Shown here piece after piece: positions 27,001 through 35,560 of a DNA stretch of 64,000 nt (position 1 is the first letter of the stretch; every line of letters begins with the position of its first letter). Location of the stretch: contig NZ_OESZ01000047.1 in NCBI RefSeq assembly GCF_900239345.1, forward strand, positions 1-64,000, written 5' to 3'. The notes beneath the pieces were generated by a model that ran no database searches, was not told the origin of the DNA, and saw only the letters and a program-made list of their open reading frames with translations. Source of the DNA: Tenacibaculum dicentrarchi (GTDB lineage: Bacteria; Bacteroidota; Bacteroidia; Flavobacteriales; Flavobacteriaceae). Made by a program: the position numbers and the translations under genes.

Positions 27001-27699
27001 ATGAAATTTAAATATCTTTTAGTGCCAATTTTAGCTAGTATGCTAAATATTTCATGTAATAGTGATGATCAAAAACCAACTGAAAAAGAAGAGAATTCAT
27101 TTTTAGACCCTCGAATTGCAGAATTTACAACTATTGAAAAAAAAGGGAATACGGTATATGTTAAAAATATGTTTACCTCTGCTGAAAATGAAAACAAAGA
27201 CCTTGTATATACCAAGTTTGATCTTGAAAAGGCAAAATATGTAACTGATGACTCTTGGGATATTGCATTTTCAAGTAGAATTATCATTATAAATGGTGGC
27301 GAATGGACCCAAGGGTATACCTCTGGAGGTGTACATGAACCAATGCGAACAAAAAATGCCTCCGCAGCTATTATTAAAGATGATTATGAAAATATATCTG
27401 TAGTTCCTAACGATGCTATTTTTAAGCAAGATGGGATTGGGAAAACGGCTATTGATGATTTCGGAAAAGGAATGTTTGACCCTTACGAAATGCACGCCGA
27501 TCACACACTTCGAGTAAAAAAGAACCGTACTTTATTGGTAAAAACTAAAAATGGACACTACGCCAAAATAGCTATTGAAGATATTTATAAAAACGGCGAC
27601 ACCTCTGGTACAATGAATGAGGTTCTTGGGCATAAATACCCGTATTACACCTTCAAATATTTTTTAAACCCTGTTGTAGGAAACAAAAAACTTAATTAA
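27001..27699 (+). CDS. HmuY-like lipoprotein 1
   Basis: 232 aa. Signal peptide with lipobox NISC near residue 19. The mature part has the HmuY-family core: WDIAFSSRIIIINGG (~84-98), HEPMRTKNAS (~115), LLVKTKNGHYAKIAIEDIY (~179) and YYTFKYFLNP (~215). HmuY proteins are surface haem-binding lipoproteins (known from Porphyromonas). No TonB receptor gene is adjacent, and the His ligands of PgHmuY cannot be confirmed without alignment. Tandem with a diverged paralogue 21 bp downstream, divergent from a haem peroxidase. Confidence 0.78.
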   Translation: MKFKYLLVPILASMLNISCNSDDQKPTEKEENSFLDPRIAEFTTIEKKGNTVYVKNMFTSAENENKDLVYTKFDLEKAKYVTDDSWDIAFSSRIIIINGGEWTQGYTSGGVHEPMRTKNASAAIIKDDYENISVVPNDAIFKQDGIGKTAIDDFGKGMFDPYEMHADHTLRVKKNRTLLVKTKNGHYAKIAIEDIYKNGDTSGTMNEVLGHKYPYYTFKYFLNPVVGNKKLN

Positions 27700-27720
27700 A
27701 ATAATCATAAATAACTAGTC

Positions 27721-28431
27721 ATGAAAAAAACAGGGATTCTGTTAACAAAAGCAATTTTAGTACTTCTTTTTACCACCTTTACAGCATGTTCAGACAGTGG
27801 AGATGATTTACCAGTAGCAAAAACAAATACCAAAACTATTGAATTTACAACAAGTGCAATTGGTAACCAAATAGAAACAGCTAAACAAACAGGTGAATTT
27901 CAAAAATTCAACTTCATTAAAGGTGCTTTAGAAGCAACTAGTGACGATTGGGATTTTGCCGTAAGAGGACGCGTTTTTCTAGTAAATGGACTTTCAAAAT
28001 ACGAAGGTGGCGAAAAAATAGGATTAGAAAATGAACCTAAAAGAACTAAAGACGTAGCCGTTTCAGTACAAGAAGATGAGTATCAAACTCGTACTTCTGC
28101 TCTTGGATTACCTGACCATATTTACAAACAAGACGCTTTAAATAGAGGTTACGAAAATTATATAGCAGCTATAAATTGGTTACCTCGAAACTTTTCTGGT
28201 GATTCTCGTAAAACATGGTACTACCGTTCTTCACAAAATCGTGACCTTTTATTATTAAAACCAATCGTTTTTATTTTTAAAACTCATGACGGACATTTTG
28301 CTAAAATGGCAATAAAATCAATCAAAAGAACAAATACTGATTTTGATAAAAAAGAAGATATTGATTACGTAATTCAATATTATTACAATCCTGAAAAAGG
28401 AAACCCTAATTTAGATGAAAAAATACAATAA
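27721..28431 (+). CDS. HmuY-like lipoprotein 2
   Basis: 236 aa, paralogue of the preceding gene. Lipobox FTAC near residue 23. Shared landmarks: SDDWDFAVRGRVFLVNG (~77), NEPKRTKDVA (~103), IYKQDALNRGYENY (~136), KTHDGHFAKMAIKSIKR (~184) and YVIQYYYNP (~220). The two proteins align over most of their length, so this is an old tandem duplication. Probably envelope haem or metalloporphyrin binding, by family. Ends in a terminator and then family A copy 5. Confidence 0.78.
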   Translation: MKKTGILLTKAILVLLFTTFTACSDSGDDLPVAKTNTKTIEFTTSAIGNQIETAKQTGEFQKFNFIKGALEATSDDWDFAVRGRVFLVNGLSKYEGGEKIGLENEPKRTKDVAVSVQEDEYQTRTSALGLPDHIYKQDALNRGYENYIAAINWLPRNFSGDSRKTWYYRSSQNRDLLLLKPIVFIFKTHDGHFAKMAIKSIKRTNTDFDKKEDIDYVIQYYYNPEKGNPNLDEKIQ

Positions 28432-28469
28432 TTTTTAATTTTAGTTTCTCATAATTTTTCTAAATGTTT

Positions 28470-28506
28470 AAAGTAGAACTGTGTAATAGCAGTTCTACTT
28501 TTTTTT
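28470..28506 (+). terminator. Terminator of the HmuY-like pair
   Basis: Stem AAAGTAGAACTG / CAGTTCTACTTT, 8-nt loop, then a T run that leads straight into repeat A. Confidence 0.9.
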
Positions 28507-28597
28507 GGAGCTATTTCCCGCTTTCCGCACTCGCTTTTTTTATTTTTTCGAAAAGAAAAATAAAAAAGAGCTCAAACAAATGCTTCAATCGGGGCTA
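28505..28597 (+). repeat. Dispersed repeat family A, copy 5
   Basis: Plus orientation, 76 nt after the HmuY-like 2 stop and immediately after its terminator. The left end is GGAGCTATTTCCCGC instead of GAAGCAATTTCCCGC, so the outer stem keeps a G-U pair. This is the one copy in a tandem (not convergent) gap, so it informs the orientation rule. Confidence 0.9.
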
Positions 28598-28762
28598 AAA
28601 AACCTCACTTATTGAAAAAAGACAAAAAACAGTACTTTTTTTTAAAAAACTAACAATCTAAATAAATACTTTAGTAAAATACCTGCTATTTTTTATATAT
28701 TACACCCCCTTAAAAAAAGCGATTTATATATAAAATAAATACGCAATTAAAAATTACATTAA

Positions 28763-29632
28763 ATGAACATTCAAAATTCTGAACTTATTTTAAATCCTGA
28801 CGGTAGCATTTATCATCTAAATTTAAAACCAGAACATATAGCTACTGACATTATTTTTGTAGGAGATCAATACCGTGTAAACAAAGTTACAGAACACTTT
28901 GATTCTATTGAGTTTACCACACAAAAAAGAGAGTTTAAAACCACCACAGGAACTTACAAAGGCAAGCGACTTACCGTAATTTCAACAGGTATTGGTCCTG
29001 ATAATATTGACATCGTTTTAAACGAATTAGACGCCTTAGTTAATATTGATTTGAAAACACGAAAAATAAAAGAGCAGCATACGGCGTTAAATATTACCCG
29101 TATCGGAACTTCAGGTTCTTTACAGAAAAGTGTTCCTGTTGATAGTTTTTTACTAAGCACTCACGCTCTAGATTTAAACGGAATGCTACATTCATATCAA
29201 GTAACTGAAATTTCTCACCCAGAAATGGAAGATGCTTTTATAAAACACACCGATTGGAGCGCTAAAAAACCATCGCCTTTAATTATTGCTAACAGTGCAT
29301 TTCTAGAAGATAAATTAACCTCAGAAAAAATTTATAAAGGAATTACTGCTACCGCAGGAGGTTTTTACGGGCCTCAAGGACGTGTATTGCGTTTAGCTTT
29401 ACAAGACGCTAGCTTAAATAATAAAATAGATAGTTTTGAGTACCAACAAAATAAAATCACTAATTTAGAGATGGAAACTTCTGCTATTTATGGTCTATCA
29501 AAATTATTAGGACACAATGCGGCATCAATGAATGCGATAATTGCCAACAGAGCAAATGGTACTTTTAGTGAAAACCCTAATAAAGTAGTTGCCAATTTAA
29601 TTATATATACATTAAATAAATTAGTTTCGTAA
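28763..29632 (+). CDS. Nucleoside phosphorylase, uridine phosphorylase-like
   Basis: 289 aa, PNP/UDP phosphorylase superfamily. Phosphorolysis of a nucleoside to base and ribose-1-phosphate, cytoplasmic. Landmarks: VGDQYRV (~33-39), STGIGPDN (~74, phosphate binding), RIGTSGSL (~112) and LEMETSAIYGLSKLLGHN (~236), the E-M-E ribose/base motif. Longer than E. coli Udp by ~35 residues. Its TAA is directly followed by the ATG of the next gene, so the two are translated together. Base specificity is uncertain. Confidence 0.88.
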   Translation: MNIQNSELILNPDGSIYHLNLKPEHIATDIIFVGDQYRVNKVTEHFDSIEFTTQKREFKTTTGTYKGKRLTVISTGIGPDNIDIVLNELDALVNIDLKTRKIKEQHTALNITRIGTSGSLQKSVPVDSFLLSTHALDLNGMLHSYQVTEISHPEMEDAFIKHTDWSAKKPSPLIIANSAFLEDKLTSEKIYKGITATAGGFYGPQGRVLRLALQDASLNNKIDSFEYQQNKITNLEMETSAIYGLSKLLGHNAASMNAIIANRANGTFSENPNKVVANLIIYTLNKLVS

Positions 29633-30493
29633 ATGACAACCTTAAAAGTTGGTGGTGTACCAGAACACTTTAATTATCCGTGGTATGTTGCTTTAAAAAA
29701 CAAAGAATTTACCAAGCAAAATATCAATTTGCGTTGGCAAGATTTCCCTGGTGGAACAGGTGCTATGTGTAAAGCATTACGATCTGGAGACGTAGATATC
29801 GCTATTGTTTTAACCGAAGGAATTATTAAAGATATTAATAATGGAAATCCGTCTAAAATAACGCAAACCTTCGTGAAAAGCCCTTTAATATGGGGGATTC
29901 ATGTTGCTGCAAATTCACGCTTTAAAAAAATTGAAGACCTCGAAAATGCCACGGTTGCTATTAGTCGTTTTGGTTCAGGGTCACATTTAATGGCCATTGT
30001 AAATGCGCATAATAACGGCTGGGATATTGACCAATTAAAATTTAAAGTTGTTGGTAGTTTACAAGGCGGAATTGACGCCTTAACAAACGGCGATGCTGAT
30101 TATTTTATGTGGGAGCATTTTACCACAAAACCGTTGGTTGACAATGCTACTTTTAGACGCTTAGGAGATTGCCCAACTCCTTGGCCTTGCTTTGTTATTG
30201 CCGTTAGAAACGAAGTGTTAGAAAATAATTTTGAAGAAGTAAAAAAAATATTAGCTATTATTAATCAATATACAGGTGATTTTAAAGACACCCCTGATAT
30301 CGATAAAATACTAGCCCATAGATATGAGCAACAACTAGACGACATTCAAAAGTGGCTTTCAATAACCCAATGGAATGATGGCGAAGCAGTAACTGAAAAA
30401 TTAATAAGCAGCATACAAAATAAAATGCAAGATTTTAACGTTATTGATACTAAGAGAGATTCAGCTGAGTTAATCAGAAATATGTATCTTTGA
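29633..30493 (+). CDS. NMT1/ThiY-type substrate-binding-fold protein without signal peptide
   Basis: 286 aa, type 2 periplasmic-binding fold. GGVPEHFNYPWYVALKNKEF (~7-26) and FPGGTGAMCKALRSGDVDIAI (~39) are the usual first-lobe motifs, and ISRFGSGSHLMAI (~114) lies at the hinge. LQGGIDALTNGDADYFMWEH (~143) and GDCPTPWPCFVIAV (~178) follow. There is no N-terminal signal or lipobox, and no ABC permease or ATPase gene nearby, so it is not a normal transporter subunit. Zero-gap junction with the phosphorylase (TAA|ATG). A cytosolic ligand-binding or enzymatic role (as in NMT1/THI5 relatives) is inferred. Confidence 0.8.
   Translation: MTTLKVGGVPEHFNYPWYVALKNKEFTKQNINLRWQDFPGGTGAMCKALRSGDVDIAIVLTEGIIKDINNGNPSKITQTFVKSPLIWGIHVAANSRFKKIEDLENATVAISRFGSGSHLMAIVNAHNNGWDIDQLKFKVVGSLQGGIDALTNGDADYFMWEHFTTKPLVDNATFRRLGDCPTPWPCFVIAVRNEVLENNFEEVKKILAIINQYTGDFKDTPDIDKILAHRYEQQLDDIQKWLSITQWNDGEAVTEKLISSIQNKMQDFNVIDTKRDSAELIRNMYL
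30485..30492 (+). promoter_or_regulatory. -7 box (TATCTTTG) for the 54-aa lipoprotein
   Basis: Perfect TAnnTTTG lying over the stop of the binding-fold gene, 30 nt before the ATG at 30523. Confidence 0.6.
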
Positions 30494-30522
30494 TTTTTTT
30501 AAAGATTTTTAAACCAAACAAA

Positions 30523-30687
30523 ATGAAAAAATTAGTAGTTATTGCCATTTGTACGCTTAGTCTTATCGGTTTTACTTCATGCGGAAGCACAAGCCCTTGT
30601 GGTTTGGCCAAAACTGAGCAAACAAAACAAAATCAACAGCAATTAGAAATAATTGTTGCCGATAACGCAACTGAACTTACCGCATAA
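30523..30687 (+). CDS. Very small lipoprotein
   Basis: 54 aa from the ATG at 30523; the frame is open to 30490, but residues before MKKLVVIAICTL do not form a signal. Lipobox FTSC gives a mature lipopeptide of only about 35 residues, CGSTSPCGLAKTEQ followed by a Gln-rich stretch. It has its own promoter within the end of the previous gene and its own terminator, so it looks like an independent unit. Function unknown. Confidence 0.65.
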   Translation: MKKLVVIAICTLSLIGFTSCGSTSPCGLAKTEQTKQNQQQLEIIVADNATELTA

Positions 30688-30710
30688 ATATTTGATCTAT
30701 CAAGTATCAT

Positions 30711-30740
30711 AAAAATCCGCTTTTTTAAGGCGGATTTTTT
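30711..30740. terminator. Bidirectional terminator between the small lipoprotein and pcm
   Basis: AAAAATCCGC / GCGGATTTTT stem with T and A runs; overlaps the pcm stop codon. Confidence 0.9.
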
Positions 30741-31380
30741 AGTTTTTCTTTTGTAACATTGGTACAAATTTAAAATCCCCTAATTCATGTTTTTCAAATT
30801 CTTTTGCTGATTTTCTAATAAACAAAGTCATTACTTGCTCTTTATCGCCTACAGGAATTAACAACCTTCCTCCTACTTTTAATTGACTCAACAAGGGTTT
30901 TGGCACAAAAGGCGCTCCTGCGGTTACAATAATTTTATCGAAAGGTGCTTCTTCAGATAAACCAATATAACCATCTCCAAAAATAAAACGTTTTGGACGG
31001 TAGCCTATTTTAGGTAAAAAAAGTGATGTTTTTTTAAACAATTCATGCTGACGCTCAACAGAATATACTTTTGCTTTTAATTCTAACAACATAGCTGTTT
31101 GATACCCTGAGCCTGTTCCTATTTCAAGTATTTTATCGCCAGTTTCAACAGCTAAAACCTGCGACTGAAACGCTACCGTATATGGATGTGAAATTGTTTG
31201 TTCGGCAGCAATAGGAAATGCTTTGTCTTGATAGGCATGCGCCTCAAAACTGCTATCAATAAATAAGTGTCTGGGAATTTTACGCACCGCATTTAGCACC
31301 TTTTGATCGGTAATTCCTTTTGATGCTAAAACAACTGCTAGCTTATTTCTTAAGCCTTGATGCTTAGTGGTGTCTTTCAT
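30739..31380 (-). CDS. pcm: Protein-L-isoaspartate O-methyltransferase
   Basis: 213 aa. SAM-dependent repair of isoaspartyl residues in aged proteins. Landmarks: FIDSSFEAHAYQDKAFPIA (~35), TISHPYTVAFQ (~61), SAM motif LEIGTGSGYQTA (~84), VERQHEL (~102) and IIVTAGAPFVPKPLLSQLKVGGRLLIPVG (split across ~150-177). Full length for the family. Minus-strand -7 box TATTTTTG at 31416-31423. Confidence 0.95.
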   Translation of the reverse strand: MKDTTKHQGLRNKLAVVLASKGITDQKVLNAVRKIPRHLFIDSSFEAHAYQDKAFPIAAEQTISHPYTVAFQSQVLAVETGDKILEIGTGSGYQTAMLLELKAKVYSVERQHELFKKTSLFLPKIGYRPKRFIFGDGYIGLSEEAPFDKIIVTAGAPFVPKPLLSQLKVGGRLLIPVGDKEQVMTLFIRKSAKEFEKHELGDFKFVPMLQKKN

Positions 31381-31698
31381 TACTTGTAATATAATATTTA
31401 ATTTTGATACTATAACAAAAATATCACCATCGATAACACGCTAATTATCAACAAAATTTAAGCGTGAAAAATGTATGATACTATACGATAGTACTTGATA
31501 TGAATTGTCTGTAATAATTTAATTTCAACATTTCAAAAGTAGTAATAAATATGTATAAAATTGTATCTTTGTTTGTATTGCTTTTTTGGGTACATCCGAA
31601 GCAATTTTTAAATTAAAAACACGGTTATTTAAAGAGGTTTTTTTATTGAAATTTCAAAAATAATCACATAAAAATAATTACACAAAATTAAACACATT
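31381..31698. promoter_or_regulatory. Divergent control region pcm / Gfo-Idh-MocA gene
   Basis: Minus-strand -7 box TATTTTTG (31416-31423) for pcm. Plus-strand -7 box TATCTTTG (31564-31571) for the oxidoreductase gene, giving a ~120-nt leader that contains a small hairpin ATTGCTT / AAGCAAT (31578-31605). No other gene seen. Confidence 0.5.
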
Positions 31699-32664
31699 AT
31701 GTTAAAAGCTGGAGTTTTAGGTGCAGGTCATTTAGGTAAAATTCACTTGCGTTTGTTGCAAGAATCTGAAAAATATGAATTAGTAGGATTTTACGATCCT
31801 TTTACTGAAAATGCTAAAAAAGTAGCTCAAGAATTTGGCTACAAACTTTTTAATTCTATTGAAGAATTAATAGATGCCGTAGATGTTATCGATATCGTTA
31901 CCCCAACATTATCTCATTTTGACTGCGCTCAAAAGGCTATCGAAAAAGGAAAGCATATTTTTATTGAAAAACCAATTACAAGCACCGTACAAGAAGCCGA
32001 AGCCATTCGAACATTAGCAAGTCAATATCATATTAAAGGACAGGTTGGGCATGTAGAGCGTTTTAACCCTGCTTTTACTGCAGTAAAAGACATGATAAAC
32101 ACACCAATGTTTATTGAAACTCATCGATTAGCCGAATTTAATCCTCGAGGAACCGACGTGCCTGTAGTATTAGATTTAATGATTCATGATATTGATATTA
32201 TTTTATCTGTAGTACAATCAAAAGTGAAAAGTGTACATGCTAGTGGTATTGCCGTAATTTCTGATACCCCTGATATTGCCAATGCACGTATTGAGTTTGA
32301 AAATGGTTGTGTTGCTAATTTAACAGCAAGCAGAATTTCAATGAAAAACATGCGTAAAAGTAGGTTTTTTCAAAAAGATGCCTATATTTCTGTTGACTTT
32401 TTAGAGAAAAAATCTGAAGTGGTAAAAATGAAAGAAGTTCCTGAAAACCCTGATGAATTTGCCATGATTTTACAAAATGCCGAAGGTGTTAAAAAGCAAA
32501 TTTATTTTGACAATCCTAATATTGTTAAAAACAATGCCATTTTAGATGAATTAGAATCATTTGCCGATACTATTAATAATGAAACAACTCCTATTGTTTC
32601 TTTACGCCAAGGAACCGAAGCTTTACGCGTAGCTCACATGATTATTAACTGCTTTAAAAAATAA
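31699..32664 (+). CDS. Gfo/Idh/MocA family NAD(P)-dependent oxidoreductase
   Basis: 321 aa. N-terminal Rossmann fold with GVLGAGHLGKIHLR (~5-18), VDVIDIVTPT (~65) and the family EKP motif (IEKPI, ~92). The C-terminal domain has GHVERFNPAF (~118) and LDLMIHDIDI (~158), the metal-independent catalytic H/D region. Such enzymes oxidise or reduce sugars and inositols; the VGHVERFNPA form resembles UDP-N-acetylglucosamine 3-dehydrogenase-like members, but no sugar-biosynthesis gene is adjacent. Confidence 0.85.
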   Translation: MLKAGVLGAGHLGKIHLRLLQESEKYELVGFYDPFTENAKKVAQEFGYKLFNSIEELIDAVDVIDIVTPTLSHFDCAQKAIEKGKHIFIEKPITSTVQEAEAIRTLASQYHIKGQVGHVERFNPAFTAVKDMINTPMFIETHRLAEFNPRGTDVPVVLDLMIHDIDIILSVVQSKVKSVHASGIAVISDTPDIANARIEFENGCVANLTASRISMKNMRKSRFFQKDAYISVDFLEKKSEVVKMKEVPENPDEFAMILQNAEGVKKQIYFDNPNIVKNNAILDELESFADTINNETTPIVSLRQGTEALRVAHMIINCFKK

Positions 32665-32713
32665 AACACAAACCTTGTTTTTGGCGTTATTTTAAATAAT
32701 TTTAATTATATCA

Positions 32714-34540
32714 ATGAAAAAAAAATTAACCTTCACACCAAGTTTATCAATACAATCTTTTATTTTCTTCTTTTTTATAGCTTTAAGCTCCTTAACTTCT
32801 TGTTCGGAAGAAGAGCAAGAAGACCGCTCAATATTTATCAATAGTATTGATGCTGAAAATATTCAATTTAACAGCACAACGCTTAAATGGTATTCAAGTA
32901 TTTCAGGAGAAAAAACGACAGCAGTTTTTGATATTTATTTAAATGATAAATTAATTAAAAAAGGGTATGAAAAGAACTCTTTTGAATTATCTAACTTAAC
33001 GCCAAACACTCAATATTCGGGTAAAATTATCGGAAGAACTAATTTCGATACCAACGTTGAAAAAATATTTTCTTTTACAACCGCCGATTATCCTGATCCT
33101 TTATCTTTTAATGTTTTAGCCACCAAAATAACTTCTGAAAGTGCGGTTATTACCTGGAAAACACCTAAAACTTTAGATCAAGCAACTTTAACCTATAGCA
33201 TTTATGTTAATGGTGAAGTTAAAAAAGAGAATATTGCCGAAAATACCGCTGGAAACTTCTATAAAATAGCCGATTTAGCTCCTTATAAAGAATATATTAT
33301 ACGAGTTATTGCAACAACCGATAAAAATAAACAAACATTTAAAGAAATTAGCTTTAATGCTTTGGCAACCAGTTTTCAAGAACTTACATTAACTTCTAAA
33401 AATATTACACAAACAGCTGCAAATATTGATTGGAATGTTTCAACGTTCGATTATTTAGATGCTAATATCATTACTTATGATATTTATTTAAACGGAACCT
33501 TAGTTATTGAAAACACTACTGAAACAACACATCTTTTACAAAACTTAACACCGAATAAATATTATACCGCTAAAGTAATTGCCAAGCTAAAAAATGGCGA
33601 TTCAATACCTAAAAAGATTGAATTTAAAACCTTAGGAACACCTCCTTCTGATTTTACAGTGTCATTAAAAGGAGAAGCTCAACCGAATTGGACGGAAATT
33701 CAATGGACAATACCAACCGTTGCTGATGATGTTTCGTTTAAATATAACCTTTATTTAAATGATAAAATTATTGAACATGATATTTTATCATTCATTGATA
33801 ACCGTACACTTCCTGACTTAAAAGAAGCTAGTCAATATACGCTTAAATTAGTTGCAATTGCCGATAACGGAACAGAAACTTTTTCGAATACTATTACATT
33901 TAAAACCATAACTTACCCTAAAATAAATGGTGATTTAATACTTAATTTTAGTAATAATTTAGGAACTTCGGCCATTGCTTATTGGACACCTGTTAGCTAT
34001 ACTCATAATAATGAAAACAAAAAAGTTTATTATAATATATCAATAAAAGAATTAAATAATTATGATGACTCTACTACTGAATTAAGCCGTTACTTAAACA
34101 ATTTAAAGCCCAACACAAGCTATACAGTTCGTATAAAAGCAACTGTTAGTGATAGCGGTTTTAATAATTACATCGCTTCAAAAACAATAGAAAAAATAAT
34201 TACAACAGCCCAAGATTATCCATTACACCCAACTATAAAAATTACAGAGGCTATTTTATATGCTAAAAACAGCACCTATTTCCCTGGTCAAATTAGGGTT
34301 AAATTTTCAGAAAAAATCAGTGATATTGATGTGAAAACTTTTTTTGCTTCTACCATGTTTATGAATAATTTTCAAACCTACTCTTCTTCTATTTTAAGTA
34401 ATAAATTATCTAACAGTAAATATGATTATATCGTAAATAATTTTGGAGGTAATGTTATTGTAAACCAAGGTTATGTTGTATTTAATGATGCTGGAAAAAC
34501 ATACCGAATTCCATATAGTTTTCATATAGATAGTAATTAA
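32714..34540 (+). CDS. Fibronectin type III repeat lipoprotein
   Basis: 608 aa. Long N-terminal signal with lipobox LTSC near residue 30. The mature chain contains about five FN3-like repeats of ~90 residues (~45-130, 135-222, 225-315, 316-405, 408-505). Each has the pattern S-x-x-x-x-x-W, a YLND/YVNG hairpin and an L-x-P-x-T-x-Y motif such as LSNLTPNTQYSGKI. The last ~100 residues are a different domain. No enzymatic domain, so a surface or periplasmic adhesive scaffold is plausible. 49 bp after the oxidoreductase gene. Confidence 0.82.
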   Translation: MKKKLTFTPSLSIQSFIFFFFIALSSLTSCSEEEQEDRSIFINSIDAENIQFNSTTLKWYSSISGEKTTAVFDIYLNDKLIKKGYEKNSFELSNLTPNTQYSGKIIGRTNFDTNVEKIFSFTTADYPDPLSFNVLATKITSESAVITWKTPKTLDQATLTYSIYVNGEVKKENIAENTAGNFYKIADLAPYKEYIIRVIATTDKNKQTFKEISFNALATSFQELTLTSKNITQTAANIDWNVSTFDYLDANIITYDIYLNGTLVIENTTETTHLLQNLTPNKYYTAKVIAKLKNGDSIPKKIEFKTLGTPPSDFTVSLKGEAQPNWTEIQWTIPTVADDVSFKYNLYLNDKIIEHDILSFIDNRTLPDLKEASQYTLKLVAIADNGTETFSNTITFKTITYPKINGDLILNFSNNLGTSAIAYWTPVSYTHNNENKKVYYNISIKELNNYDDSTTELSRYLNNLKPNTSYTVRIKATVSDSGFNNYIASKTIEKIITTAQDYPLHPTIKITEAILYAKNSTYFPGQIRVKFSEKISDIDVKTFFASTMFMNNFQTYSSSILSNKLSNSKYDYIVNNFGGNVIVNQGYVVFNDAGKTYRIPYSFHIDSN

Positions 34541-34579
34541 ATTCATTATATATAACACATTAAAAAAATCATTAAGAAT

Positions 34580-35467
34580 ATGAAAAACATCGCTGTAATA
34601 GGAGCTGGAACTATGGGAAATGGTATTGCACATACCTTTGCTCAATTCGGATACACCGTTCAACTTATTGATATTTCTCAAACTGCTTTAAATAAAGGTA
34701 TTGCTACGATTACCAAAAATTTAGACCGAATGCTTGGTAAAGAGAAAATATCCGAAGAAGATAAAAAAAATACCTTACAAAATATTTCAACACATACTTC
34801 TATCAAAAAAGGCGTTCAAAATGCCGATTTAGTGGTAGAAGCTGCTACCGAAAACCTAGCGTTGAAATTAAAAATATTTAAAGAATTAGACGAAGTTTGC
34901 CCTGAAAAAACCATTTTAGCAAGCAATACTTCTTCTATTTCTATTACACAAATTGCAGCGGTTACCAACAGACCCGAAAAAGTAATTGGTATGCACTTTA
35001 TGAACCCTGTGCCGATTATGAAATTGGTAGAAATTATCAGCGGTTACAATACTGCTGATGATGTATTGAATTTCACTGTTGATTTATCTAAAAAAATAGG
35101 AAAAAAACCTGTTAAAGTAAACGATTACCCAGGTTTTGTAGCAAATCGTATTTTAATGCCAATGCTTAACGAAGCTATTGAAACCTTGTACAATGGTGTT
35201 GCTGGTGTTGCTGAAATTGATACGGTAATGAAGCTCGGAATGGCACACCCCATGGGGCCTCTACAACTAGCTGATTTTATTGGTTTAGATGTTTGTTTAT
35301 CTATATTAAACGTATTGTATGACGGCTTTAAAAAGCCTAAATATGCGCCCTGCCCTTTATTAGTGAATATGGTTAATGCAGGAAAATTAGGTGTAAAATC
35401 GGGTGAAGGTTTTTATGATTATTCAGAAAATAGAAAGGCAGAAAAAGTTGCTAAAATGTTTTTATAA
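34580..35467 (+). CDS. 3-hydroxyacyl-CoA (3-hydroxybutyryl-CoA) dehydrogenase
   Basis: 295 aa stand-alone enzyme, cytoplasmic. Rossmann NAD site IGAGTMGNGIAHTFA (6-20), catalytic His in GMHFMNPVPIMKLVE (~138) and VNDYPGFVANRILMPMLNE (~173), the usual second domain. Oxidises (3S)-3-hydroxyacyl-CoA in beta-oxidation or reduces acetoacetyl-CoA; direction is not decidable here. 39 bp after the FN3 gene but functionally unrelated. Ends in a strong hairpin. Confidence 0.92.
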   Translation: MKNIAVIGAGTMGNGIAHTFAQFGYTVQLIDISQTALNKGIATITKNLDRMLGKEKISEEDKKNTLQNISTHTSIKKGVQNADLVVEAATENLALKLKIFKELDEVCPEKTILASNTSSISITQIAAVTNRPEKVIGMHFMNPVPIMKLVEIISGYNTADDVLNFTVDLSKKIGKKPVKVNDYPGFVANRILMPMLNEAIETLYNGVAGVAEIDTVMKLGMAHPMGPLQLADFIGLDVCLSILNVLYDGFKKPKYAPCPLLVNMVNAGKLGVKSGEGFYDYSENRKAEKVAKMFL

Positions 35468-35492
35468 TTTTTTTATTTTTATTGATTCATAT

Positions 35493-35538
35493 AAAAAACC
35501 AGCAACTTTTTCAATAGAAAAAGTTGCTGGTTTTTTTT
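35493..35538 (+). terminator. Terminator of the hydroxyacyl-CoA dehydrogenase gene
   Basis: AAAAAACCAGCAACTTTTTC / AAAAAGTTGCTGGTTTTTTT stem with a 7-nt loop. It may also serve bshA from the other side. Confidence 0.92.
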
Positions 35539-35560
35539 AGCTTAACACCTCTTTCACAGA

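Larger units (their letters stand above)
28432..28762. other. Intergenic gap with terminator and repeat A
   Basis: Terminator 28470-28506 and family A copy 5 (28505-28597). The remaining ~165 bp before the phosphorylase gene is AT-rich; I see no clear -7 box or reading frame. Confidence 0.7.

Noticed and set aside
31551..31616. 21-residue hydrophobic mini-ORF (MYKIVSLFVLLFW...)
   Set aside because: It contains the -7 box TATCTTTG of the downstream gene, so it would start before the transcript. Probably coincidence.
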